64,000 nucleotides of DNA from Phoronis australis (Eukaryota; Phoronida; Phoronidae), in assembly GCA_002633005.1 (NCBI GenBank), contig NMRA01000148.1, positions 456,259 through 520,258 of the forward strand, in the 5' to 3' direction. Of the stretch, positions 53,001-59,138 are shown in pieces. Position 1 is the stretch's first letter. The number at the start of each line of letters is the position of its first letter. Below the pieces are notes generated by a model. That model had not been told where the DNA came from, made no database searches, and saw only the letters and a list, made by a program, of their open reading frames with translations. The position numbers and the translations under genes were made by a program.

Positions 53001-56000
53001 TCTTTATTCATTGTCTTGAGGTGCAGTTCACAGACATTGCAGGTGTTGACCACTCAAACCCTTTCAGTTGTATCATCAGCTTAAACTGACCTATGGCAAG
53101 CTATGCCTCCTGGCGAAAAGTCAACAAACAAACAAGTTCTACCTGACAACGTGTTATTTGTCGGGTAAAATGGCAGCTTGGAAATGAAGGTGTGTCAAGA
53201 ATGCTGCGTTCTGATTGGTCAGTTAAGCCGTCACTCAAAATCCTGGCGATAGGTCAATTATATACCACAGATTCTCCGACAAGTTGTTTGAGCAAATCCT
53301 TACCATTTTAAAGTTACTGGACCCGATTTCGGCTAATAAGACGACTAAAATTTCAATTGCAAGCAAGCCATGTGTCACTGCACTCAGTAGAAATAATCAC
53401 GGAAAAATTAACCAAGATCCTGGCAAAAACCTGATGCATGATTATTGTAACAGAATTCAAGGACAAGGAGGTTTTGGATTTTCAGTACTCCAATCAAAGA
53501 TCATGATTTGTTTCTAAGTATACCATGCCAAAATACGGTTTAATTTAAATATCAGCCCTCTGATTTGTCAAACTCGAATTTAGCAGCCTTAAGAAAATGT
53601 CGGATCCATTGGTTATGTCACCACGGTTTTGTCAAGACTGACGGCTGAGCAAAACTTGCAGAGGATGAAACATTCTTTTCAAAGACAAAGATTCAATGAT
53701 CTTGACAGGTTTCTAAATAATTTGATTTCAGTAAATTACACTGTTTAAAGATTTTCACTCACCCCCAGAGCTAATAGGACTCGATACAACACAAAACTCA
53801 GTGACAACTTCCAGATTTTGTGTGCAAATACTGCGAAGGTGCATGCTGGAATGAGCACTACATGGAAGTTAAAAATTATAATGTATGTTACAGTAGACAC
53901 TATTATTTCAAGTATTGACCATGGGCATCCAAGTCTGCTAGGTTTCTATCAAGAACAGTATGAATAAGCCATTTATAAATCCGAACTTCCACAAGACCAC
54001 CGATCAGTCATTGAACTGCAAGACTGTAACTGCTGTGGATTAAGCTTTTAGACTGAGTTATATCGATAAACTTAAGTTGATAATGGTCAGCAATCCCAAG
54101 TTTCAAGGGGACCAAATTACTGCGTAGTATCTTGACTCTGGGTGACTGTAAATCAGTGTTCAGACCAACATTACGACACTTGCAATTACTACTTGAAGAA
54201 TGCTACGTCTCCTGTACTTAAACTTTCAGTGTAAATGGTACATGCATTTGCTGTACATACTCTGCAGGGGTATGATTCATGTTCAAAGCCAAATAATTTG
54301 GAGATGCTACACAAAATAGTAACTGGTATTTACCAAACACTTCAAAACATCAATGTCTAAAGCACAATTTAATAAAAACTTCCTATAAATGTGCATGACA
54401 TGTCAGGAATCACTACTTGAAAGAACATATATACTACTTGACTCAAAAAAGAAAAAAATATTTTTAAGTTACGGAGCTTGTAAATTCCACTTGCGAGTAG
54501 AGCAGCATCCTGCATTACTTTCGCGACTGTTTGTCAACCCCAGTCTATGAAAAACCTTGTCTTTTTGCCAACATTATATACATATCTTTGACATCCCACA
54601 CTGATGGTCAGTGCGCCTAGATACCCCTTTCCACATACCACCTATAGGCATGTTTATACTAGTTCTTGCCTTGACTCCAGGTTATAAGTTTTTCATTGAC
54701 TTCGCCAAACTTTGAACTCAAAAGCCCTGGTAACTGAATACTCACATCAACAAGAATGAAATTAAAGAATTACAAAATTTTCTCCCCAGTATACCATGTG
54801 AAATTAGAGCTATTAAACTGAGCATTAATTGAAACAGGATATCAATTATTCATTTGCTTAATTAATTGCTAAACTACAGTACGTTTTAAACGAAGAGCTT
54901 TACCAAAATGTTTAAATTTGGCCAGTAGGTGGCGCTTTACTCCACTGCACCCAAACCTAAATTGCTGAACATCTGTAAAATTAGCTACAGAATAATGGAA
55001 TAATGGCAATACAGTCCTGAGTACAGAAGGAAACTATGTTTGTTGTCAGATTTCATTTCATGCATGTTTCATTTTGAGCCAACAGTTTCGTATTATTGTC
55101 ATGTACAGTTTCCTGTATGTGCTCTTTTACTACTCAACTCAAAGCACTATTTTGTTATAAATAATGCAGGCTCCTTGATCATAACAAGCCGCCAACAAAA
55201 CATGGTGTGAAATAAGTAATGGTTGCTCTTTAAAGTCCCATCCAATGCTAATTAGATAAAAAAAAGAAATCAGAAACTTATAAACTAGAATAAACCAATT
55301 GAGAAGTGCTTGAAGTGAATTTTCCCATGAAGCAATGATTTTATAATGTGAAATTTGGAACATTAACTTGCCATATTAAAAAAACAAAAAAAAAGAAGAG
55401 TTTCACCTTAAAAGATCAACCAAAACAATGATTCTCAAAGATGGCACTGCATAAAGTTTTAGCAGGTCACAGAAACATTACTAACTCTTCCAGCAAAACC
55501 TAGTTTGTTGATTGCTACCTTACTGGCTAGGTTTGTGTACTTGATTTTAGAATTACAAAACTTTTGAGAAAATGCATAAATAGGTAAATGAACGTAAATA
55601 TATTTTGGACTTGTGCTAGACAGACTCCACACAGATCACATTAGTGAGACAAAAATTAAAGCAATATCTGTGAATGGTTGTATTTGATCATGCATAATCG
55701 TCTATGAATGATGATGCGGCAAAATTCTCAACTCCGAAGTGTGGACAGATTCTTGTATCAATAGGTCTTGAATTGATACAAACCCAAGGACAGTCGAACT
55801 AATACCAGACTATCTCTGTGAATGAGCTGATGAGAGTGACCCTTTCAGAAGCCTTTCATTAAGTTTCAGTTTCAGGAGTTTCAGGTTCATTGTCTGCAAT
55901 CTAGGTGTTCACAGTATGTGCTTTTGCTACAGGCACTGCTTTACTGAAGATATTTTGATTCATACCTCGTTCTCCTTTATTTCATGCTGAGTAATTTCTT

Positions 56001-56130
56001 CTTTTGTAGCACATTGTTCTTTTAAACCGTGCAAAATAGTGGCGGTGGAATCAATCACGTCTTGACAGGCCTCGCACTGCGACATCAAAGTTTCGATGTT
56101 TATTTTCGAGTCCTCACTGACAGATGCCAT
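16922..56130 (-). CDS. KSR: Kinase Suppressor of Ras (KSR), 18 exons, complete
   Basis: KSR is a pseudokinase-type scaffold that brings Raf, MEK and ERK together at the membrane. The 18 exons (listed separately) join in phase to 877 codons, 876 residues; human KSR1 and KSR2 are about 920-950. Order: CA1 coiled-coil/SAM-like region (about 1-151), Pro/Ser/Thr-rich region with TPPP and SHESQLG (152-281), a Ser-rich linker, a C1 zinc finger (368 to about 412), Ser/Thr-rich CA4 with FTFP at about 495-498, and a kinase domain (about 585-855). Kinase landmarks: GTGRYG loop, VALK (Lys613), alphaC Glu632, HKDLKTKN (Asp708, Asn713), DFG 725-727 and YLSPE. The ATG has A at -3 and G at +4, with an in-frame TAG at 56146-56148 upstream. 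HKD for HRD is typical of KSR; Lys613 is not found in mammalian KSR, which has Arg there. Confidence 0.96.
17612..17741 (-). CDS. KSR: KSR exon 17 (kinase C-lobe)
   Basis: Acceptor cttccag, donor gtaagg. Encodes [20 protein letters not shown] and then [13 protein letters not shown], matching KSR2 [24 protein letters not shown]. Confidence 0.97.
18464..18595 (-). CDS. KSR: KSR exon 16 (activation segment, APE region)
   Basis: Acceptor gtttcag, donor gtgagt. Encodes [14 protein letters not shown] and [13 protein letters not shown], matching KSR1 DWLCYLAPEIV and LPFSKAADVYAFG. Confidence 0.97.
19072..19205 (-). CDS. KSR: KSR exon 15 (catalytic and DFG loops)
   Basis: Acceptor tttgtag, donor gtaact. 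Encodes [19 protein letters not shown] and ITDFGLFSF. Asp708, Asn713 and Asp725 are present; HKD replaces the usual HRD, as in other KSR proteins. Confidence 0.97.
19391..19452. repeat. 31-bp tandem duplication
   Basis: CTAAGTAAATAATTCAAACC and the following 11 bases occur twice in a row with one difference. In the KSR intron between exons 14 and 15. Confidence 0.9.
19865..19961 (-). CDS. KSR: KSR exon 14 (kinase hinge to alphaE)
   Basis: Acceptor gtttcag, donor gtagag. Encodes [12 protein letters not shown] and IASNIAQ. Its join to GMGYLHAKG in the next exon has the same length as in Raf and KSR, so no small exon is missing here. Confidence 0.92.
20058..22370. mobile_element. Non-autonomous DNA transposon, hAT5-like, 2313 bp
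   Basis: The left end reads CAGGGCTCGTC; the right end, reverse-complemented, reads CAGAGCTCGAC. The element is flanked by CTATC at 20053-20057 and again at 22371-22375, a 5-bp target duplication. Just inside each end is an inverted GCGACCT / AGGTCGC palindrome with further GCGACCTGAAATTT-like copies. CAG-type ends are a hAT feature, and a 5-bp duplication fits the group Repbase calls hAT5. No transposase frame is recognised, so it is probably non-autonomous. It lies in the KSR intron between exons 13 and 14. Confidence 0.72.
22845..23163. repeat. 20-bp direct repeat bounding a ~280-bp segment; ambiguous base at 23143
   Basis: CATGAGTTTTCACGAATATA occurs at 22845-22864 and 23144-23163, and the only N in the window (23143) touches the second copy. 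The enclosed segment is CpG-rich with TTTCGGAC-like motifs. This may be a local assembly join or a long target duplication. Confidence 0.7.
23700..23876 (-). CDS. KSR: KSR exon 13 (kinase beta3, alphaC, hinge)
   Basis: Acceptor ccccgcag, donor gtgagg. Encodes [13 protein letters not shown], where Lys613 occupies the invariant beta3 lysine position, then alphaC with FKLEIAML and the very conserved [20 protein letters not shown]. Confidence 0.97.
24110..24225. repeat. 29-bp minisatellite, 4 copies
   Basis: Four units of 29 bp (AAAAAATAGCGCCCTCACTA and nine more bases), with one substitution in the fourth. Located 150 bp downstream of KSR exon 12 in transcription order. Confidence 0.95.
24379..24572 (-). 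CDS. KSR: KSR exon 12 (kinase N-lobe, glycine loop)
   Basis: Acceptor gttgtag, donor gtaagt. Encodes [20 protein letters not shown] (KSR1 has SVYLQEWDIPFEQV) and the glycine-rich loop [11 protein letters not shown]. Flanked on both sides by minisatellites less than 300 bp away. Confidence 0.95.
24773..24892. repeat. 30-bp minisatellite, 4 copies
   Basis: Four units starting GAGCACAGGCAACCCGTAAC at 24773, 24803, 24833 and 24863, with two substitutions. Located 200 bp upstream of KSR exon 12 in transcription order. Confidence 0.95.
25685..25736 (-). CDS. KSR: KSR exon 11 (acidic linker)
   Basis: 52 nt, acceptor tctttgcag, donor gtaagt. Encodes [17 protein letters not shown], an acidic/polar linker like that before the KSR kinase domain. 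Supported by phase agreement with both neighbours rather than by close similarity. Confidence 0.8.
26142..26208 (-). CDS. KSR: KSR exon 10 (CA4-kinase linker)
   Basis: 67 nt, acceptor attttcag, donor gtacgt. Encodes [20 protein letters not shown], following the FTFP motif. Phases match both neighbours. Confidence 0.82.
26616..26819 (-). CDS. KSR: KSR exon 9 (CA4, Ser/Thr-rich, FxFP)
   Basis: Acceptor cgtgtcag, donor gtgagt. Encodes a Ser/Pro stretch with [10 protein letters not shown], identical to a segment of KSR1, then [13 protein letters not shown] is a match to the FxFP (DEF) ERK-docking motif. The motif ends exactly at the exon boundary. Confidence 0.94.
28045..28148 (-). CDS. KSR: KSR exon 8 (C1 zinc finger, second half)
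   Basis: Acceptor gtcgacag, donor gtaaga. Encodes [20 protein letters not shown], supplying the last His and two Cys ligands (HxxC, Cx7C). The following GLPDELL segment differs from the vertebrate KSR sequence at this point. Confidence 0.93.
29250..29262 (-). promoter_or_regulatory. Perfect DR1 nuclear-receptor site (copy 1)
   Basis: TGACCTTTGACCT, whose complement AGGTCAAAGGTCA is the consensus DR1 for HNF4, RXR and COUP-TF type receptors. The match is seen directly; receptor binding is inference. Confidence 0.5.
29685..29697 (-). promoter_or_regulatory. Perfect DR1 nuclear-receptor site (copy 2)
   Basis: The identical 13-bp DR1 recurs at the equivalent place in the second duplication unit, 435 bp from the first, although the surrounding sequence has diverged. 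Confidence 0.5.
29978..30007. repeat. GAATAA hexamer repeat, 5 copies
   Basis: Five perfect GAATAA units just after the ~430-bp duplications. A simple microsatellite. Confidence 0.95.
31315..31395 (-). CDS. KSR: KSR exon 7 (C1 zinc finger, first half)
   Basis: 81 nt, acceptor cccctag, donor gtaagt. Encodes [18 protein letters not shown] and then GKVCRYC, giving the two CxxC pairs of a C1 domain. Its length is a multiple of three, so skipping it would keep frame and remove these four zinc ligands. Confidence 0.93.
31460..31513. repeat. 16-bp inverted repeat beside KSR exon 7
   Basis: TTTTGAGAACCAGTTT (31460-31475) and its exact complement AAACTGGTTCTCAAAA (31498-31513) enclose a 22-base loop. 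On the KSR transcript it ends 64 bases before the acceptor of exon 7. Confidence 0.85.
32073..32303. repeat. 33-bp minisatellite, 7 copies
   Basis: Seven near-identical 33-bp units, each starting ATGGTAATACTGTGGTCAGA, at 32073, 32106, 32139, 32172, 32205, 32238 and 32271, with an eighth beginning at 32304. Because 33 is a multiple of three, the array stays open in several frames on both strands; these are not genes. It lies in a KSR intron between exons 6 and 7. Confidence 0.95.
33331..33397 (-). CDS. KSR: KSR exon 6 (lead-in to C1)
   Basis: 67 nt, acceptor gttgcag, donor gtgagt. Encodes [20 protein letters not shown] followed by the start of an Arg codon; the final His is the first zinc ligand of the C1 domain. 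Confidence 0.85.
34576..35060 (+). repeat. Dispersed repeat family A, forward copy
   Basis: Begins TTTTAAGGTTATGTATAACC, then TTGGCTAACTTCAGAATATC, GAAACTTTCAAATACTATAC and AATTTGGTCATGTTATTGAT. It is the longest copy. An open frame inside it is a repeat artefact. In the KSR intron between exons 5 and 6. Confidence 0.7.
36331..36527 (-). CDS. KSR: KSR exon 5 (Ser-rich linker)
   Basis: Acceptor gtctgcag completes an Arg codon split from exon 4. The frame continues [12 protein letters not shown] and then a Ser/Arg/Pro-rich stretch with several SP sites ([15 protein letters not shown]). The 5' splice site is the least certain in the gene: a gtgcgt donor after 36331 leaves the one-base overhang that exon 6 needs, but its last exonic base is A and other donors are possible. 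Confidence 0.72.
37793..38180 (-). CDS. KSR: KSR exon 4 (CA2, Pro/Ser/Thr-rich)
   Basis: Largest exon, 388 nt, acceptor accttcag, donor gtatga. Low-complexity Ser/Thr/Pro sequence followed by ATPPPNRR and a segment with [14 protein letters not shown]. The latter matches the KSR1 segment SKSHESQLGNRI around Ser297, a reported 14-3-3-type phosphosite. Its GC content is clearly above the surrounding introns. Confidence 0.93.
39167..39311 (-). CDS. KSR: KSR exon 3 (CA1 end)
   Basis: Acceptor tttctag, donor gtaaca. Encodes [16 protein letters not shown] and the following [17 protein letters not shown], which matches KSR1 LDALLEMNEAKVKETL and its SAM-like helices. Ends one base into an Asn codon. 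Confidence 0.92.
42280..42400. repeat. 120-bp near-perfect palindrome without spacer
   Basis: Two arms of about 60 bp meet at 42340/42341, where the sequence reads AACAATGCATTGTT. The arms share GAGCCTC, TTTTAGGTTT and GCCATTTTAA blocks with a few mismatches, about 85% by eye. It lies about 140 bp past KSR exon 2 in the direction of transcription. It may be a foldback MITE. Confidence 0.8.
42540..42683 (-). CDS. KSR: KSR exon 2 (CA1)
   Basis: 48 codons, acceptor cattttag, donor gtaagt, phase 0. Begins [11 protein letters not shown], matching KSR1 AKLVRYICKQ, and includes [11 protein letters not shown], matching the YPRFSDWLYTF region. Confidence 0.92.
43792..43857. repeat. 33-bp tandem duplication
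   Basis: Two adjacent 33-bp units, GTGTGCTGTGGACCATGGTA and following, with three or so differences. Lies in KSR intron 1, about 1.1 kb before exon 2. Confidence 0.9.
43870..44038 (-). other. Unassigned open segment in KSR intron 1, possible orphan exon
   Basis: On the minus strand a frame reads [20 protein letters not shown] and then [17 protein letters not shown], more protein-like than other intron frames. An acceptor-like GCTCTAG precedes it but no clear donor follows. HKFPK-RRW recalls part of a THAP domain, but the Cys/His ligands are not seen. It could be a relic or a minor exon. Confidence 0.2.
44789..46202. mobile_element. TTAA-flanked inverted-repeat element, 1.4 kb
   Basis: Perfect 19-bp terminal inverted repeats (GGTTATCTCAAACCTTATT) start at 44793 and end at 46198, each directly bordered by TTAA. 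TTAA duplication is typical of piggyBac and also Kolobok elements. No transposase is recognised inside, so it is probably a non-autonomous derivative. It lies in KSR intron 1. Confidence 0.75.
46544..47073. mobile_element. Short hAT5-like element, 530 bp
   Basis: The left end is CAGTGCTGAC and the right end, reverse-complemented, is CAGTGCTCGAT. The flanks are GTTTC at 46539-46543 and at 47074-47078, again a 5-bp duplication. Subterminal sequence includes a near-palindrome around GACCTGCAGGTC. The ends match those of the 2.3-kb element at 20058. Located in KSR intron 1. Confidence 0.68.
47130..47278 (-). repeat. Dispersed repeat family A, reverse copy
   Basis: Reverse complement starts TTTAAGGTTAAGTAGAGC and carries CTAACTTAGAAATATCC, a CTCATAAATGGCCGATTT block and GAAACTTTGACATACTATGC. 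Lies directly beside the 530-bp hAT5-like element in KSR intron 1. Confidence 0.65.
50835..50917. repeat. 24-bp minisatellite, about 3.4 copies
   Basis: Units starting GGCCAAAAAGTAAAGAG repeat every 24 bp at 50835, 50859 and 50883, with a partial fourth copy. Lies in KSR intron 1. Confidence 0.9.
55966..56130 (-). CDS. KSR: KSR exon 1 (CA1 start)
   Basis: 55 codons, start ATG at 56130, donor gtatga, phase 0. Encodes MASVSEDSK and then a helical stretch with [17 protein letters not shown], aligning with the KSR1 segment around TKCAVSNDLTQQEI. This alignment is what identifies it as the true first coding exon 13 kb away from exon 2. Confidence 0.9.
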
Positions 56131-58158
56131 CTTCTTTCCTTCCAGCTACCTCTTACGTTGACAAGTTCACAGGCTTCATTATCTTGCAATAATTGCGCAC
56201 AATAAAAACGTCAACGTTCTTATATTGACCAACATTACTCATATTTTGAACTGGGATGAATCAACACATCGGCCATCATGAATTTTAGCAAAATCTCGCC
56301 CAAATCAAGGTCACACGAGAGGTCTCGTGAGTACAATATTTCGCGGGAAATACTGACGAGATATGGCATCAACATCGACTTCTTTAGCCGGCGAGACAAC
56401 TCATCAAAACTTGCCATGGTAATGGTTGTAATGAAACAGTGTAGCGCAAACATTAAGTTATCGCAAATGTGCATGGTTGAAGGTTCTGTATGGAATCTGT
56501 GGAAGACACGAAGTCAGCTTGACGTGCGTGCCAGCTAGCGGCCGAGTAGGCAACAACGTCGTAATAGCCACTTGGTTGGCCGGTTAGGGGCTACAATACT
56601 TCCCATCGCTTTCTGTATAAATTTCGTCCCATGTAGGGTGTCCCTCTATGCGTAAAAGGTACTTATAACAACCTGACTTTGATTTTTTAATCGTTGTTAG
56701 GCATTATTCGCCAAAAAGCTTCAGGCGTATATGAAGCGCCTACCAGTAGATAGGAGCTCTACCGTCTGTACTGTGTAGTTAACGGGAGATGGTGGTCACT
56801 GTTTAGGTGTATGGAGACTATCGTCAAAATACAGCTAGGTACCACTGTGTGTTGAGCTCCGACAGACCTCGAAATTGCACACAGCCCGGGTAGTTCTGCT
56901 TGTCACCTCGCTGTGAAACTTGTACCAACATATAGAGTTAAAGACTAGCTGGTGGGGTTGAATGCAAAATCAGGCCCGGGAGTCAACCAACGCACACCTT
57001 GCCCATTACAGCTGTGAAAAACAAGCTAATAAATGTCATTTTGTTGCGTAATTCTCCACTTTGTTTTAACAAAGAAATGTATGCCGTTGTTTTGAAAACA
57101 GTACGCTTGTGACTCGCACACGTGTCATTTCCTAAATTTTTGCGACATCTCTCAGGAGATGACAGCTTCGCAGCACCATGTTAAAGTACAAAAATTTTAA
57201 CAAATTGAAACCAGTTCTGATAATTTGTTGTGACATGTACTGAACCTCGTGAAAGAAGAGCAGTTGATTGAAAAAAGAAACTGGCTAATAGGTGACGCAA
57301 TATTTCAGGGCTCTGAAAGCTGACGCAAAAGATCGCTCCACAACTTTAGCAGCAGAATAACAGTAGAACGCCAATTTTTCCAACACCAGTAAATTAGTTT
57401 ACTAAAGGAAGAATGTATTTTTAATGACACTAACTTTGTGTCAGATTTTATTGGGCCAGTTTTTATTCGCCCACATATTTATATGTGGATGCATTATGCC
57501 GTCATCTCCGGCGTCCGCTGCTCTATCTCCAAAACCCTTTGACATACGTTCATGAAATTTGGCACATATGTTCCATTCATGAATGGGACGGCATGAGCGA
57601 ACTTTCGGACGGTTCCAACTATCGGTGTGCCCCGTAGTGGCAATTTTAGTTTTTTACGCTTTCCTTTGTATCTTCAAAAGTCTTTAACGGATTTTCATGA
57701 AATTTGGTACGTAGGCACCTATGACACTATCTTCCCATTTTCGGATGGATTCGATTTAGTTTTCGCCACCTAGTGGCCGTTTTTGAGTCTGTTTTTTTTG
57801 CGTCCGCCCCTCTATCAACCAAACCACTCTTGGATCCTTATAACATCTTCTAACCATGTAATAAGGGTTAACAACGCGTGAGAGAAGGACTTTAACCCTA
57901 AAAGCACATCATTTGCAATGCATTCGTGGACGCATTTCAACCCGCAAATCTGTAGTATACAACTTTTTACCGTCTCTAGCTGGCCAAAGTAGAGACGATG
58001 CTTCATACGCCGGAAGGTTTCTGTGAATTATGCCTCACACTTATTGAAACATCAATGTCCTTAATTCCTTCCAACTCGAACAAATACTCCCATTATCAAA
58101 CCTTTTCTTCGAGCAGTCGTTCATATAGTTTCCAAAATCTGCAACTGGCTATTTTTAA
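56131..58158. promoter_or_regulatory. Head-to-head interval between KSR and RFC5
   Basis: KSR starts at 56130 on the minus strand and RFC5 runs on the plus strand, so about 2-3 kb separates divergent genes and must include both promoters. No TATA box or initiator can be assigned with confidence. A repeat copy occupies about 57455-57850, and 56584-56640 resembles a segment at about 4945-5030, so the interval has been expanded by insertions. Confidence 0.45.
57455..57850 (+). repeat. Dispersed repeat with CCACATA palindrome, copy 1
   Basis: Begins with a short palindrome (CCACATA-TTTA-TATGTGG, 57471-57488), then GCATTATGCCGTCATC and segments with TCATGAAATTTGGCACATA and GTGCCCCGTAGTGGCAATTTT. 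The same order recurs from 63062. It lies upstream of RFC5. Confidence 0.75.
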
Positions 58159-58203
58159 CACTGCGCGCGTTCCTGGCGGGTGCGGCAAAACAAGCGCGCA
58201 GTG
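58159..58203. repeat. GC-rich inverted repeat near the RFC5 start
   Basis: CACTGCGCGC (58159-58168) and GCGCGCAGTG (58194-58203) are exact complements around a 25-base GC-rich spacer with TGGCGGG. It lies just before the candidate RFC5 first donor and could be a promoter element or a 5'UTR hairpin. Confidence 0.8.
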
Positions 58204-58254
58204 TAAAATTGAGCAACTGAACGAAGGACAGCTCAAAGAAAAAGTCTTAATTAT
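58159..58254 (+). CDS. RFC5: Candidate first coding exon of RFC5 (uncertain)
   Basis: An open frame beginning at ATG 57998 runs to a consensus gtgagta donor after 58254 and leaves AT, which joins with the first G of the next exon to make ATG followed by VEKYRPKK. The phase therefore fits. However, the animal RFC5 N-terminus normally reads NLPWVEKYRP and this frame ends KEKVLI-M instead, so it may be a 5'UTR exon with translation starting at the junction ATG, or the true first exon may be elsewhere. Only the exon's 3' end is supported; its 5' end is arbitrary here. Confidence 0.35.
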
Positions 58255-59073
58255 GTGAGTATTTTGTTTGAGTGGGAAGGAATTGATGACATTGATGGCT
58301 TCCTAAAGTGACCATCTGTGCTTTCACAGTTCAATAAGTATATAACTTTAAGTTAAGCACTAAAAAGTAGTCATCACTAGTTACTGTTCTTCTGACAGTT
58401 TTGCTGAACACAATGAATAACCTTGATGATGTAACAGAACAAGTGTCGTCTGCTCGAGTCTTTCTGAGTGCACACCAAGTTCATCAATAAAATGCAATAA
58501 TTTCTTTTATGTTTCTGTGCTCCACCGCTTGGTTTTTCATAATTCTCCTCTTTTAGAAGTTGTCCGTGTGACATTTTAAGACCCACAGAAGTTTAATTTT
58601 AGTTTTGTGTTTCCAATATTTGAGAGTGCCGTATCACAAAACTGGTGCTAGCACTCCTGTACGTGCCACTTGCTTTATAAGGAAACCAGTTTATGACATT
58701 TCCAGTGTTTGCTGTCCTCATGACTGGAGTCGGTATATTTGAATACGATATTTTTTGAGGTTGTCTGAGGTTAAAACCATGAGGGGAATTTTTGATGGTT
58801 CAGAGGGGAATTTTTTGACCTCATAAGTGGAATTTTTCGTAAAGTCTGAGAGGATAATGGTGCCCATATTCAGCCCCAATTTTGAAGGATCAAGTGCCGT
58901 GTATGGGTTATTTATCCCCAATTTTTTACGTGACCATGCATGTGTGTGTGGGTGTGTGTGTGTTTGGGGGCAGTGCACGTGCCGTGAAAAAGGACCATTT
59001 GTGGGTGCATTTCAAAACTACATTGATTCTGAAAGCAACATTCACTCTGTAATAAGTGCTCATTCCCTTCCAG

Positions 59074-59138
59074 GGTTGAAAAATACCGTCCGAAGAAATT
59101 AGACGATCTCATCTCGCATGCAGATATTATCAGCACAA
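59074..59138 (+). CDS. RFC5: RFC5 exon, N-terminal VEKYRP segment
   Basis: Acceptor cccttccag, donor gtaagt. Encodes [20 protein letters not shown], matching human VEKYRPQTLNDLISHQDILS. The first base completes a codon from an upstream exon. Confidence 0.94.

Larger units (their letters stand above)
42684..55965 (-). other. KSR: KSR intron 1 (13.3 kb)
   Basis: Separates the first coding exon from exon 2. No nested gene is recognised. It contains a TTAA-flanked element, a hAT5-like element, a reverse copy of a dispersed repeat, a 33-bp duplication and a 24-bp minisatellite. A long first intron often carries enhancers, but none can be identified here. Confidence 0.8.
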
